Shown: positions 54,310 to 62,347 of the stretch, one piece after another
Layout of the letters: each line of letters begins with the position of its first letter
Position numbering within the stretch: the stretch's first letter is position 1
DNA from: Alkalihalophilus pseudofirmus OF4
GTDB taxonomy: Bacteria > Bacillota > Bacilli > Bacillales > Bacillaceae_D
Reading direction: 5' to 3'
DNA length: 64,000 nt
Assembly (NCBI RefSeq): GCF_000005825.2
Contig: NC_013791.2
Coordinates: 1,612,001-1,676,000 of the forward strand
Notes under the pieces: generated by a model
Told to the model about the DNA's origin: nothing
The model's input: only the letters and a program-made list of their open reading frames with translations
The model's database searches: none
Position numbers and translations under genes: made by a program

Positions 54310-55221
54310 TTATCTATATCCGCTCGCATCAGCTGGCTTCCCTGCTTCCTGTACCTCAACTAAATACCTGAAACAATCAGGTTGAGAGCCATCGATATCG
54401 GTAAAGTTATACTTTTTAGCGAGTTCTCCGCTTGAAAAGGATTGACCGTTAAGCTTCTCTTTTTCTTGATCCAATGCAAGTGCACAAACGGCTCGTCCGA
54501 TATATCTCGGTGATTCTGAAATGACAAAGTGGGGCTCCTCAGCTGCAGCATCCATCCAGTTTTCCTCTCCTACATTGAAAAGTTCAAGCATCAACTCAGA
54601 ACGCAGCCATCCCGGGGTGAGTGAGACAGCAGTACTACCGTGTGCACCGAGTTCATGGGCGAGGGATTTTGCAATTCGATTGACTGATATTTTTGCTAAA
54701 TCATAATACATCGATAGGCGGTAATTCTCTTTATTATAATGTTCAGTGCCATCTGTGACTTCAACAACCAAGCCACCTTTATGTTTAATAAGAAGCGGGA
54801 GCGCATAATGATTGGTTATGAGATGAGTATCAATTGCGAGCCTCAGAAGACGCAATCCTTTTTCTAAAGAATGCTCCCAAATCGGTGTATTCCACTCAAC
54901 CAAATGCTCCCCTCCCCATATATCGTTTACCAGAATATCAAGTCTTCCGTGCTCCTTTTCTATCTTTTTGATTAAAGCGTCTACTTGTTGAGGAATAAGA
55001 TGATCAACCTGCACAGCAATACCGACTCCTCCTAGCTTATGAACAAGTTCTGCTGTTTCTTCAATTGTCTCTGGTCTGTCATATTCTGAGCGTTCCTTTC
55101 TTGTTGTCCTGCCTGTGATGTATACGGTCGCACCAGCTGCTCCAAGTTCCATAGCGATCCCGCGTCCAGCTCCTCTTGTCCCTCCTGCAACTAAAGCAAC
55201 TTTGCCTTTTAAATGTCTCAT
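54310..55221 (-). CDS. SDR family oxidoreductase
   Basis: A 303-residue SDR with GGTRGAGRGIA as cofactor loop and YITGRTTR that suggests NADP. Past that, ILVNDIWGGE replaces the usual NNAG, and the catalytic Tyr/Lys fit MYYDLAKISVNR. This is the DHRS1-like group of SDRs. Substrate unknown. ATG at 55221 follows AAGGAGGAG. It diverges from a WYL regulator gene 106 bases away, a classical regulator-target arrangement. Confidence 0.85.
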   Translation of the reverse strand: MRHLKGKVALVAGGTRGAGRGIAMELGAAGATVYITGRTTRKERSEYDRPETIEETAELVHKLGGVGIAVQVDHLIPQQVDALIKKIEKEHGRLDILVNDIWGGEHLVEWNTPIWEHSLEKGLRLLRLAIDTHLITNHYALPLLIKHKGGLVVEVTDGTEHYNKENYRLSMYYDLAKISVNRIAKSLAHELGAHGSTAVSLTPGWLRSELMLELFNVGEENWMDAAAEEPHFVISESPRYIGRAVCALALDQEKEKLNGQSFSSGELAKKYNFTDIDGSQPDCFRYLVEVQEAGKPADASGYR

Positions 55222-55327
55222 TTGCAATCTCCTCCTTCTTGAACTATCTTAAGTATACCTATTAATATTGACACCTTATGTCATATTTAAAATCAATTTA
55301 TGTATTCAGCGAAAGAAGGTTGTTATT

Positions 55328-56305
55328 GTGCGAGCTGATCGTTTACTATCTATTTTATTCTCTCTACAACAGAATGAAAAAATGACCACAAAAGAACTAG
55401 CAACGCAATTAGAAGTGACAGAAAGAACGATCCATCGTGATATGGACGCATTAAGTGCAGCAGGGATTCCTGTGTTTGCAGAAAGAGGAAAGTATGGCGG
55501 ATGGAAAGTACTCGAGGAATATAAGAAGGCTTTTTCAGGATTAAAAGAGAGTGAACTTAACACACTATTCCTCTCCCCTTCTTCTCACTTGCTTACTGAT
55601 TTAGGAATCGAACAAGAATGGAGTGAAGCGAGAAAAAAGCTCTTGGCAACATATCCAGCAAAGAAAAAACAAGAATTAACACGCAGCTGGGATCGCATCC
55701 ATATTGATTCAAGTACCTGGAGAAAAAGAAATGCTATGACGAAAGAAGATGGGCTTAAGGAATTGCAGCAGGCTGTCTGGAATGACGTAAACGTAGAGAT
55801 TGACTATGAAAAAGCTGATGGCAAACGAAGCACTAGAGTTATTTCTCCGCTCGGATTAGTGGCCAAAGGAAGCACATGGTATGTGGTGGCAGTATCGAAT
55901 GGGCAGCTGAGGAATTTTAAGGTTTCAAGAATTCATTCTGTTACCCTGTTAAGTGAATCATTTGACCGGCCTGTAGATTTTAATCTTGCTGAGTATTGGC
56001 ATGAATCTAAACAGAAATTCATCGAGAACTTGCCTAAATATAAGGTGGATATATTCATATCACCTTCTATTGTGAAGCGTTTAACGTTTACTGGACGATT
56101 TGTCCAAATCATTAAGATAGATGAGCTGAATGAAGACGGCTGGTTTCCTGCTATACTTTCCTTTGATACAAAAGAAGAAGCAACTCAGTATGTGCTTGGT
56201 TTTGGTGGTCATGTACGAATTAATCAACCAGAGGAATTGAAAAAGGAAGTAACACAAATAGCAGCTGCTGTGCTTCGAATGTATGAAAAAGCAAAACAGG
56301 AGTGA
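55328..56305 (+). CDS. HTH-WYL transcriptional regulator (YafY-like)
   Basis: A 325-residue regulator. The N-terminal winged helix-turn-helix of the DeoR/HTH_11 type (MTTKELATQLEVTERTIHRDMDALS) is followed by a WYL domain (about 140-220, VNVEIDYEKADGKRSTRVISPLGLVAKGSTWYVVA) and the C-terminal WCX-like region. WYL proteins sense ligands or nucleic acids. The GTG start at 55328 follows GAAGG; the frame is open 20 codons upstream without a site. It probably controls the divergent SDR gene and itself. Confidence 0.87.
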   Translation: MRADRLLSILFSLQQNEKMTTKELATQLEVTERTIHRDMDALSAAGIPVFAERGKYGGWKVLEEYKKAFSGLKESELNTLFLSPSSHLLTDLGIEQEWSEARKKLLATYPAKKKQELTRSWDRIHIDSSTWRKRNAMTKEDGLKELQQAVWNDVNVEIDYEKADGKRSTRVISPLGLVAKGSTWYVVAVSNGQLRNFKVSRIHSVTLLSESFDRPVDFNLAEYWHESKQKFIENLPKYKVDIFISPSIVKRLTFTGRFVQIIKIDELNEDGWFPAILSFDTKEEATQYVLGFGGHVRINQPEELKKEVTQIAAAVLRMYEKAKQE

Positions 56306-56323
56306 AATAAGTTCATTCCTGTT
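56294..56323 (-). terminator. Terminator after the methyltransferase gene
   Basis: AACAGGA/TCCTGTT arms with a loop, four Ts on the minus strand; overlaps the end of the convergent regulator gene. Confidence 0.6.
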
Positions 56324-56343
56324 CGCTATGTTACCAATTTAAA

Positions 56344-57075
56344 TTAACATTTACTTATAACCATCTTCAGCTTATACTCTCCTTCCTCAAGCAGGTTTGC
56401 ATCATAAAGATCATTCATATCTACAAATCTTGTCTCTTTAGTGTAGGTTGCTAAGGTATCTACCCAAGTCTTATGACTAAATAGGCCAAGCAGGTGAACG
56501 TCATGATGAATGCTGAGCTTCCCGTTTTCACGAAGTAAATAGATCATGGTTGCTTCGTAGGTGTTGTCTGAATTAATATGATTGTTTTCGAGGATGGTAA
56601 CGTGGATATCCTCTTTTTCAGCCGTATAGGAGAAGTTATTATTTTGAAAGTCTTCTTTTGTATGAATGATGAAAAACATCAACCCGCCTGGCTTTACATG
56701 CTTAGATGCTGTTTGGATTGCAGCATGTAAATCTTCAACTGTATTCATATACATAATTGAATCAGGAATCGCCACAATATCAAATTGACGATTAAGATCG
56801 ACTGTACGCATATCTCCATGTAGGTATGTGATTTCAGGATTGTTTTCTTTTGCTACGTTTAGCATTTCTTCACTTATATCTACACCAGTTACCTCAAAAT
56901 GCTTTTTAAATTGGGAGTCATGCCCACCTGCACCGCAGCCTAAGTGCAGCATTGTTTTCAACTCTCTAGCAGCATGATCCTTAAGAACTTTTACATAACG
57001 TTCTACTTCTTCTGCATACTCTTCTGGAGGGGCAATAATAGGTTCTATCCAAGCTAAATTCTCGTAGATATTCAT
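56344..57075 (-). CDS. Class I SAM-dependent methyltransferase
   Basis: A 243-residue methyltransferase with motif I LHLGCGAGGHD, the acidic end of strand two in VTGVDISEEML, and FDIVAIPDSIMYM as motif II region. The substrate is unknown (small-molecule type). AAAGGAG precedes the ATG. Alone on its strand, between the WYL regulator and the anti-sigma gene. Confidence 0.87.
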   Translation of the reverse strand: MNIYENLAWIEPIIAPPEEYAEEVERYVKVLKDHAARELKTMLHLGCGAGGHDSQFKKHFEVTGVDISEEMLNVAKENNPEITYLHGDMRTVDLNRQFDIVAIPDSIMYMNTVEDLHAAIQTASKHVKPGGLMFFIIHTKEDFQNNNFSYTAEKEDIHVTILENNHINSDNTYEATMIYLLRENGKLSIHHDVHLLGLFSHKTWVDTLATYTKETRFVDMNDLYDANLLEEGEYKLKMVISKC

Positions 57076-57102
57076 TTAAATACTCCTTTCAAACAATAAC
57101 AC

Positions 57103-57137
57103 ACGAATAGAGCTGAACGTAAACCAGCTCTATTCGT
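57103..57137 (-). terminator. Terminator-like hairpin after the ECF sigma/anti-sigma pair
   Basis: Perfect 13-base arms ACGAATAGAGCTG/CAGCTCTATTCGT with a nine-base loop; the tail is only partly T-rich. Confidence 0.75.
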
Positions 57138-57170
57138 ATAATTATAGCATTCATCATAACCTATCACTTC

Positions 57171-58601
57171 TTACTCATGCCATTCAAGTGACTCAATAAA
57201 CATATTTAATCGTTGTGTGTACACTCCCCCGTTATAATCCTCCCGGTCGGCATGCTTATGTTTGTAATACCAGCCGTCTGCCCCTTCAAATAGAGTAATA
57301 TAGCCGTCGATATGAGTTTCAGGGTTAAAAGCTTCCTCCATCCCGCTGTAATAGCCATAATGGTAAGGAGTGCCTCCCCCTAAATCTTCATAATAGGAAA
57401 GGTCAATATCAAAGGATCCGAACATTGTTTGCATGCTGCGCTGAAATGGAAAATCTGCTTTTAACTTACCGAATGCATAAAAGCTGTTTTCAGATACACC
57501 ATCTTCGGTAAAGCGCCACTCAGTAAAGTGCTCATGCTCGATTTGCTCAATATTTGTCCCGCGAGGAAGATAGCTTGTCAGCTCGAGATCCTCATTTATA
57601 TATAATTCAACTTCGACATCCTCTACCCCTATGGCACCTACATCTAAGCTTACTATCTTTTCTAACGGGCGCTCGTACTCTGGGTGCAGCTCTTCTTCTG
57701 AACCGAAATGAGTGTGAGGTGCCTGGACCCTCAGATGTGAGAACAAGATCCAAGAAACAAACCAGTTTTCTTTATTATATAAAGGCATCTCTGCGGTATA
57801 AATCATTTGCTGCCCGAACAAGTCTTCTGTGACGTACAGTTCTGTTAATAATTCATTTTCTTGATCTACGAAAGCGTACATTTTTGTCTTTTCTCGGTCA
57901 AATGAAAAAACGTCATTGTATGGGAGAGGAAAATCATGATTCATTCGAATCTCACTAATCACCCTTTCAACAGGTACTTCTGTTACTTCTGAATAAGGGA
58001 TCTCACTGATTACTCTATCTACCTCCTCTTTAAATTGTTGATCAGTGACCCTTTCGTTAAAGACAATCATATTCAATTTTTCCCCGTCAGGTCCACTAAT
58101 TAGAATGGAATCTGCCACATCTTCTTTTGTTTCTTCAGTTGTCCATCGAGGTGGCAGGTAGAGTTGAAATGTTTCATTGTATACAGATCTAAAGTTAAAT
58201 CTATTAATTTCTTCAAACTCCGCAAAAGAAGTTCTATTCAGTATTCGATAAATTAAATTTTCATTTTCTTCAATTTCCCCTGCCTCAATCGTCTCTCCTG
58301 CACCTATTAATCCTACTTCCGTAACATCAGGCAATGGCTCGTTACTAACTTCTAACAGGAAAATAGCATTTACTAATAAAATACCTGCAATTCCAGCTGC
58401 ACTCAATGTAGCTAGAGCCCCCAAAAGATGTCTTCGCTTCCTTTGATGGTAGTGTGATCGTTGAGGTGAGGAACCGTTATTAGGTAATCCTGCTTTGAAG
58501 GCCTTTAAGCTTTTATGTCGTGCAGTTTCTGGTAACTGCATGGTTTGTTTTTCTTTGAGAAGTCGTCTTAATTCTTCTTCACTGTACGGTTTATTATTCA
58601 T
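57171..58601 (-). CDS. Membrane-bound anti-sigma factor candidate
   Basis: A 476-residue protein with a cytoplasmic N-terminal part (about 1-73, basic near the membrane), one membrane segment (about 74-95) and a large outer domain with no signature I can name. The four-base overlap with the ECF sigma gene upstream strongly marks it as the anti-sigma. The outer domain would sense an envelope signal. Close to 480 residues is long for this class. Confidence 0.75.
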   Translation of the reverse strand: MNNKPYSEEELRRLLKEKQTMQLPETARHKSLKAFKAGLPNNGSSPQRSHYHQRKRRHLLGALATLSAAGIAGILLVNAIFLLEVSNEPLPDVTEVGLIGAGETIEAGEIEENENLIYRILNRTSFAEFEEINRFNFRSVYNETFQLYLPPRWTTEETKEDVADSILISGPDGEKLNMIVFNERVTDQQFKEEVDRVISEIPYSEVTEVPVERVISEIRMNHDFPLPYNDVFSFDREKTKMYAFVDQENELLTELYVTEDLFGQQMIYTAEMPLYNKENWFVSWILFSHLRVQAPHTHFGSEEELHPEYERPLEKIVSLDVGAIGVEDVEVELYINEDLELTSYLPRGTNIEQIEHEHFTEWRFTEDGVSENSFYAFGKLKADFPFQRSMQTMFGSFDIDLSYYEDLGGGTPYHYGYYSGMEEAFNPETHIDGYITLFEGADGWYYKHKHADREDYNGGVYTQRLNMFIESLEWHE

Positions 58602-59152
58602 CTGCTGCTCACCTCCAAAGAAATCTCTTCAGCTAAGGCCAATCTAGCTCTACGCTGCATTGACTTTACAGCTAAAGAGCTTTTACCCATAATGTCAGCG
58701 GTTTCCTTTATAGAGAAGTCTTCGACAAAACGTAAATGCAGGACCGTCTGATAGTGTGTAGGCAGTTTATCCATTTTTTTAAGTACTTCATTGATATGTA
58801 AATGTCTTATCACAGTTGTTTCAGCTGATTCATTTTCCCCAGCGAGCGCTGTTAATGTATCAGTCTCCATTGTTATCGAATTCCGTTTCGCAGGTTTTTT
58901 ACGGTAGTAGTCTATAACCATATTTCTAGCAATTTTAAATAACCAGGTTTTAAATGATGATCGGCCTTCAAAGCGCTCTAATTGTCTTGCAGCCTTGAAA
59001 AATACGTCTTGCAGTAATTCTTCTGAGTCATGATAGCTGTTTGTCTGTATATAAATATAATGAAATAACCGGTCGACATAGCGGTTATGCAGCTCATTCA
59101 CAGCTTCTTCATCACCTGATAGAATTTCACGAATAAGGTCGTGATCATTCAT
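58598..59152 (-). CDS. ECF-type RNA polymerase sigma factor
   Basis: A 184-residue group IV sigma factor. Region 2 covers about 25-95 (LHNRYVDRLFHYIYIQTN, SEELLQDVFFKAARQ, FKTWLFKIARNMVIDYYRK) and region 4 about 125-175 (LPTHYQTVLHLRFVEDFSIKETADIMGKSSLAVKSM). It is paired with the anti-sigma gene directly downstream. In the leader the minus strand has CGTCTATA near 59182-59189, a possible ECF -10, which hints at autoregulation. Confidence 0.9.
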   Translation of the reverse strand: MNDHDLIREILSGDEEAVNELHNRYVDRLFHYIYIQTNSYHDSEELLQDVFFKAARQLERFEGRSSFKTWLFKIARNMVIDYYRKKPAKRNSITMETDTLTALAGENESAETTVIRHLHINEVLKKMDKLPTHYQTVLHLRFVEDFSIKETADIMGKSSLAVKSMQRRARLALAEEISLEVSSR

Positions 59153-59358
59153 AATGCTAACCCCCCTCTTCCCTTTGTAAGTATAGACGGTATAAAAAGG
59201 TAAAAGGTGCGTTAATATGAAATTTATTCAAGCAATATAGTTTTAAAATCATGCACTTACCGTTTTAACAAGGAAAAGATACTAAAATTTGTTTTAATAT
59301 CTTTTACATTTGTTCATATTCTATTATAATTATAGCTAAAAAGAGAGGTATTTCTTTT

Positions 59359-60171
59359 ATGCCGCACATAAATAAACTTGCAAGTCATATTAAAGAAAAT
59401 GCATCACAGCTTGCCGAACAGGTTGTTGATGAGGTACTTGCTAAAATAGATTTAATTATTTCAAAAGAAGAGACAGATCTAGCCGTCTGTATGTATACAA
59501 CTTTTATGAACTTCATTGGTGACACGCTGCACACACGTGAAAAGGGCGTGCCGGCTGAACTCATTGAATGGAGTAAAAGCAATGCGTGGGCGATTGTAGA
59601 AGCGGGAGGAAAAGTTTCTGATATCATCGTTCGTTACCCTCCGACGCGTGAAGTTTTTGCTGAGTTGGTAGAAACGTTAAGTGCTCAATTTGAGTTATCT
59701 ACTCATGACGCACTATATGTTTTAACACGAATTAATGAAATGCTTGATATTAGTTTAGATGAAACGGTCATCGCTTTTGAGAAGTTATCTGATCAGTACA
59801 AAGATAAAATGCAAAAAGAAGTAAAAGAATTATCGGCTCCAGTTGTACCTCTGCAAGACGGGGTAGCTGTACTTCCGTTAATGGGCAGCATCACAAAAGA
59901 AAGAGCAGATTATATCCAAGAAAAAGTAGTACCTAAAATACCTCAGCTGAATATAGAATGTCTAATCATAGATTTCTCGGGTATATCTACGATTGATGAA
60001 ACGACAGCTAATCATATTCATCAAATTGGTGATGTGCTAAGGCTGTTAGGCATAAGGATCATTACATCAGGTATAAGTCCGCAATTAGCTTTAACCTCTG
60101 TTAAAGGCGGACTAGATATGGCAAGAGTCAGATCCTATTCGAGTGTACAACAGGCTCTTGAACATATTTAA
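59359..60171 (+). CDS. RsbR-like STAS protein
   Basis: A 270-residue protein. The N-terminal half (1-140) is a helical sensor domain of the RsbRD type; the C-terminal STAS domain (about 150-270) has DFSGISTIDETTANH and IRIITSGISPQLA, keeping threonines near the RsbR phosphorylation sites. RsbR proteins form the stressosome that releases RsbT to activate sigma-B, or orphan paralogues tune it. No RsbS or RsbT gene is next to it. AGAGAGG precedes the ATG and a terminator follows. Confidence 0.85.
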   Translation: MPHINKLASHIKENASQLAEQVVDEVLAKIDLIISKEETDLAVCMYTTFMNFIGDTLHTREKGVPAELIEWSKSNAWAIVEAGGKVSDIIVRYPPTREVFAELVETLSAQFELSTHDALYVLTRINEMLDISLDETVIAFEKLSDQYKDKMQKEVKELSAPVVPLQDGVAVLPLMGSITKERADYIQEKVVPKIPQLNIECLIIDFSGISTIDETTANHIHQIGDVLRLLGIRIITSGISPQLALTSVKGGLDMARVRSYSSVQQALEHI

Positions 60172-60206
60172 AAAACTGCATTCCCTTGGATGGGGATGCA
60201 GTTTTT
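60171..60206. terminator. Bidirectional terminator
   Basis: AAAAACTGCATCCC/GGGATGCAGTTTTT-type stem (one mismatch) with T runs on both sides, between the STAS gene and the peptidoglycan-binding gene. Confidence 0.88.
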
Positions 60207-60220
60207 GCATTGTTAATCTA

Positions 60221-60784
60221 TCAATCATTTAATACCTTATCCATTACTTCTTTGGTTCTCGGTCCAAAGATTCCATCATTAGCTAAAGATGGAAAGCGTT
60301 CTTGGAATTTAATAACAGCATCTCTCGTTTGTGGGCCGTATACACCATCCACCGCCACATGGTAGCTCATATCCTTTAAGCCGCGCTGTAATGTCTTTAC
60401 TGCTTCTCCACGGCTGCCCACTTTCAATACTTCATTAGAAAATCCCCAAGTATTAAATTCTAATGATAATGCTTTGTGAGTGGCGGGGCCGTAAATACCA
60501 TCATTTTTTAATTCAGACTTTGTTTTTTGGAAAGCTAGGACAGCTGTTTTCGTATTCGGACCAAAGATTCCATCTTCAGTTAGCTCTGCACCCATTTCTC
60601 TGTTTAACGCACGCTGCATAATTTTAACGTTTTCTCCGCGTGACCCTTCCTTTAAAGTACCTGATTGAGAAAGGTCAAAAATGTAAGGTACGCTTGCTGC
60701 TTGTGCTCCCACACCAGATGGAACACCTGCGGCTAATATTGTGGCTGTTACGATGGCTGCAGAAATCTTTTGCCATTTTTTCAT
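60221..60784 (-). CDS. Secreted peptidoglycan-binding (PG_binding_1) protein
   Basis: About 187 residues. A signal peptide (KKWQKISAAIVTATILAAG, cleavage near AQA-AS) is followed by two PG_binding_1 repeats (GSRGENVKIMQRALNR..DGIFGPNTKTAVLAFQ and GSRGEAVKTLQRGLKD..DGVYGPQTRDAVIKFQ), each ending with DGIFGP.T. No catalytic domain is present, so it probably targets the wall or works with a partner. The ATG at 60784 follows GGGAG. Confidence 0.88.
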   Translation of the reverse strand: MKKWQKISAAIVTATILAAGVPSGVGAQAASVPYIFDLSQSGTLKEGSRGENVKIMQRALNREMGAELTEDGIFGPNTKTAVLAFQKTKSELKNDGIYGPATHKALSLEFNTWGFSNEVLKVGSRGEAVKTLQRGLKDMSYHVAVDGVYGPQTRDAVIKFQERFPSLANDGIFGPRTKEVMDKVLND

Positions 60785-60905
60785 ATACAATCATCTCCCA
60801 TACGTTATTTAATTAATTCACATATGAGACGCGTAAAGAACACTATAAGTTTCAAAAAATAGAAATTATTTAGAAAAATTTACAAATGTGAGGAGGGTGA
60901 AAAAA

Positions 60906-61352
60906 TTATAGTTGATAGTCCCTTGGCGTGCCCCACTTTTCGAATGCTTGATATGCGGGATCTTCTGAATCAAATTGAATCCAAATCGGTGCATCATACA
61001 AATCTGGATGCGCTTCGAAAAAAGGCGTATCTCCATATACGATGGCTTCTAATGCAAGTGGTAACTCTCGCCTGAAGATTTCATCTCTTATTGTATTAAG
61101 TTCTGGTCCGAAATTACCGACATAAACGTATACATGGAGGTAATACGAGTCATTGTAAGATACCCATTCCCCAAGCACTTCATCACGCATTTCAGTTATT
61201 TCATCAAACGCAAACTCCTCACCAATTGTTAAAAACAATTCTCCAGTGAAGTCTGAATGAGTCAAAGTGTAGCGCCGGGGTATAATTGGTTCTGTTGGTG
61301 TGACTCCTTCTCTGTAATTCACTGTTAATTTATCAGGATCTAACCTTGCCAT
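60906..61352 (-). CDS. Staygreen family protein (Mg-dechelatase-like)
   Basis: A 148-residue protein with the staygreen (SGR) pattern of plants: PRRYTLTHSDFTGELFLTIG, RDEVLGEW, YYLHVYVYVG, IRDEIFRRELPLALEAIVYGD, then APIWIQFDSEDPAYQAFEKWG. His32 and Asp34 of the HSD motif and Asp57 of RDEV correspond to residues proposed for magnesium removal from chlorophyll. No photosynthetic genes are near, so the bacterial substrate is unknown (possibly another metallo-tetrapyrrole). ATG at 61352 lies behind GGGGGAG. Confidence 0.87.
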   Translation of the reverse strand: MARLDPDKLTVNYREGVTPTEPIIPRRYTLTHSDFTGELFLTIGEEFAFDEITEMRDEVLGEWVSYNDSYYLHVYVYVGNFGPELNTIRDEIFRRELPLALEAIVYGDTPFFEAHPDLYDAPIWIQFDSEDPAYQAFEKWGTPRDYQL

Positions 61353-61528
61353 TTCAACTCCCCCAATCAAAATGATTACACATTAGATTACTATATTCTT
61401 TGGATGAATTGTGTGTGTGCGCAATGTAGTATAATGGATAAGGTATACAGTATATTTGAAGGGAATGAACGATGCGCAGATATCAGTATTTTTAACTCAC
61501 ATCAATAAACATTCAGGAGGTAAAAGTA

Positions 61529-62062
61529 TTGATTAAGACAGAATTAGTAACAGAAAGATTATGTTTAAGAAAGATGGATGAAGGTGATGCAGGATCTCTA
61601 TTTGAGATATGGTCCGATCCAGAGGTAACCAAATACATGGATATTTCATCTTTTACAGAGGTAAAGCAAGCTGAAGAAATGATCTTATTATTGAATCAAC
61701 TTGCAGATGAAAATCAAGCGATACGTTATTCAATGATTGAATCAGCTTCTAATAAAATCATAGGTTCGTGTGGGTTTAATGTGATTGATCTAGAGAATGA
61801 GAAAGTAGAAATTGGTTATGAGCTATCTACATTTTATTGGGGAAAAGGGTTTGCAACAGAGGCTTTAACCGCACTGTTGTCATATGCCTTTGAAACATTG
61901 TCCATTCATCGAGTAGAAGCAAAGGTACAGCCTGCTAATCTACCTTCAATTAAATTACTTAATAAGCTGCAATTCAGCTACGAAGGCACGTTAAGGCAAA
62001 GCGAAAAAGCTCGAGGATCTTTTGTTGATTTAGCTATGTATTCTAGATTAAGAACGGACTGA
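61529..62062 (+). CDS. GNAT family N-acetyltransferase (RimJ/RimL-like)
   Basis: A 177-residue acetyltransferase with TERLCLRKM at the front, FYWGKGFATEALTALLSYAF as acetyl-CoA loop and VQPANLPSIKLLNKLQF. Substrate unknown. It begins with TTG nine bases after AGGAGG; no ATG is available nearby. Followed by the 21-bp phased array. Confidence 0.85.
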   Translation: MIKTELVTERLCLRKMDEGDAGSLFEIWSDPEVTKYMDISSFTEVKQAEEMILLLNQLADENQAIRYSMIESASNKIIGSCGFNVIDLENEKVEIGYELSTFYWGKGFATEALTALLSYAFETLSIHRVEAKVQPANLPSIKLLNKLQFSYEGTLRQSEKARGSFVDLAMYSRLRTD

Positions 62063-62117
62063 CCGATTTGTTTTTACTAAAAGTGACAGCAAGTATGTCG
62101 ATACATGCCTATCTGCA

Positions 62118-62304
62118 ATTGTATATTTTCAAGGCGTTTATGTGTTTATTACGAGCTTTTTTGCGTTGGATCATTGTTTATATGTGTCGATTGCAGAATG
62201 AATTGCGCCAGTCTCAATGTATTGCGTCAATTCAACCACGTTATGCGTCGGTGTAGTAATGAATTGTATCTCTTTAAAAGTTCATTGCGTCACTCTAATT
62301 AAGC
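62118..62304. repeat. Degenerate array with an ATTGCGTC core every ~21 bp (array A)
   Basis: Nine positions in register: 62118 ATTGTATA, 62139 TATGTGTT, 62160 TTTGCGTT, 62181 TATGTGTC, 62202 ATTGCGCC, 62221 ATTGCGTC, 62242 TATGCGTC, 62263 ATTGTATC, 62284 ATTGCGTC. Steps are 21 bases except one of 19. The consensus core is WWTGYGTY; the 13 bases between cores differ. It lies between the GNAT stop and a bidirectional terminator and matches array B at 34348-34514. Confidence 0.72.
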
Positions 62305-62306
62305 TC

Positions 62307-62341
62307 AAAAAGGAACTGCATCCACCTTTGCAGTTCCTTTT
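62307..62341. terminator. Bidirectional terminator
   Basis: AAAAAGGAACTGCA/TGCAGTTCCTTTT stem with an eight-base loop between the plus-strand array region and the convergent anti-sigma gene. Confidence 0.92.
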
Positions 62342-62347
62342 AACAAG

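Noticed and set aside
54159-54359. 66-residue minus-strand frame between the hydrolase and SDR genes
   Set aside because: It overlaps the end of the SDR gene and its terminator, lacks a ribosome site and has no recognisable pattern.
62068-62302. Three overlapping short plus-strand frames after the GNAT gene, one with Cys/Leu every seven residues
   Set aside because: The seven-residue pattern is a by-product of the 21-bp array; no ribosome site, and all three frames are open only because of AT-rich low-complexity sequence.
62118-62304. CRISPR array
   Set aside because: The conserved unit is only about 8 bases and degenerate, and spacing is 21 bp in total; there are no cas genes.
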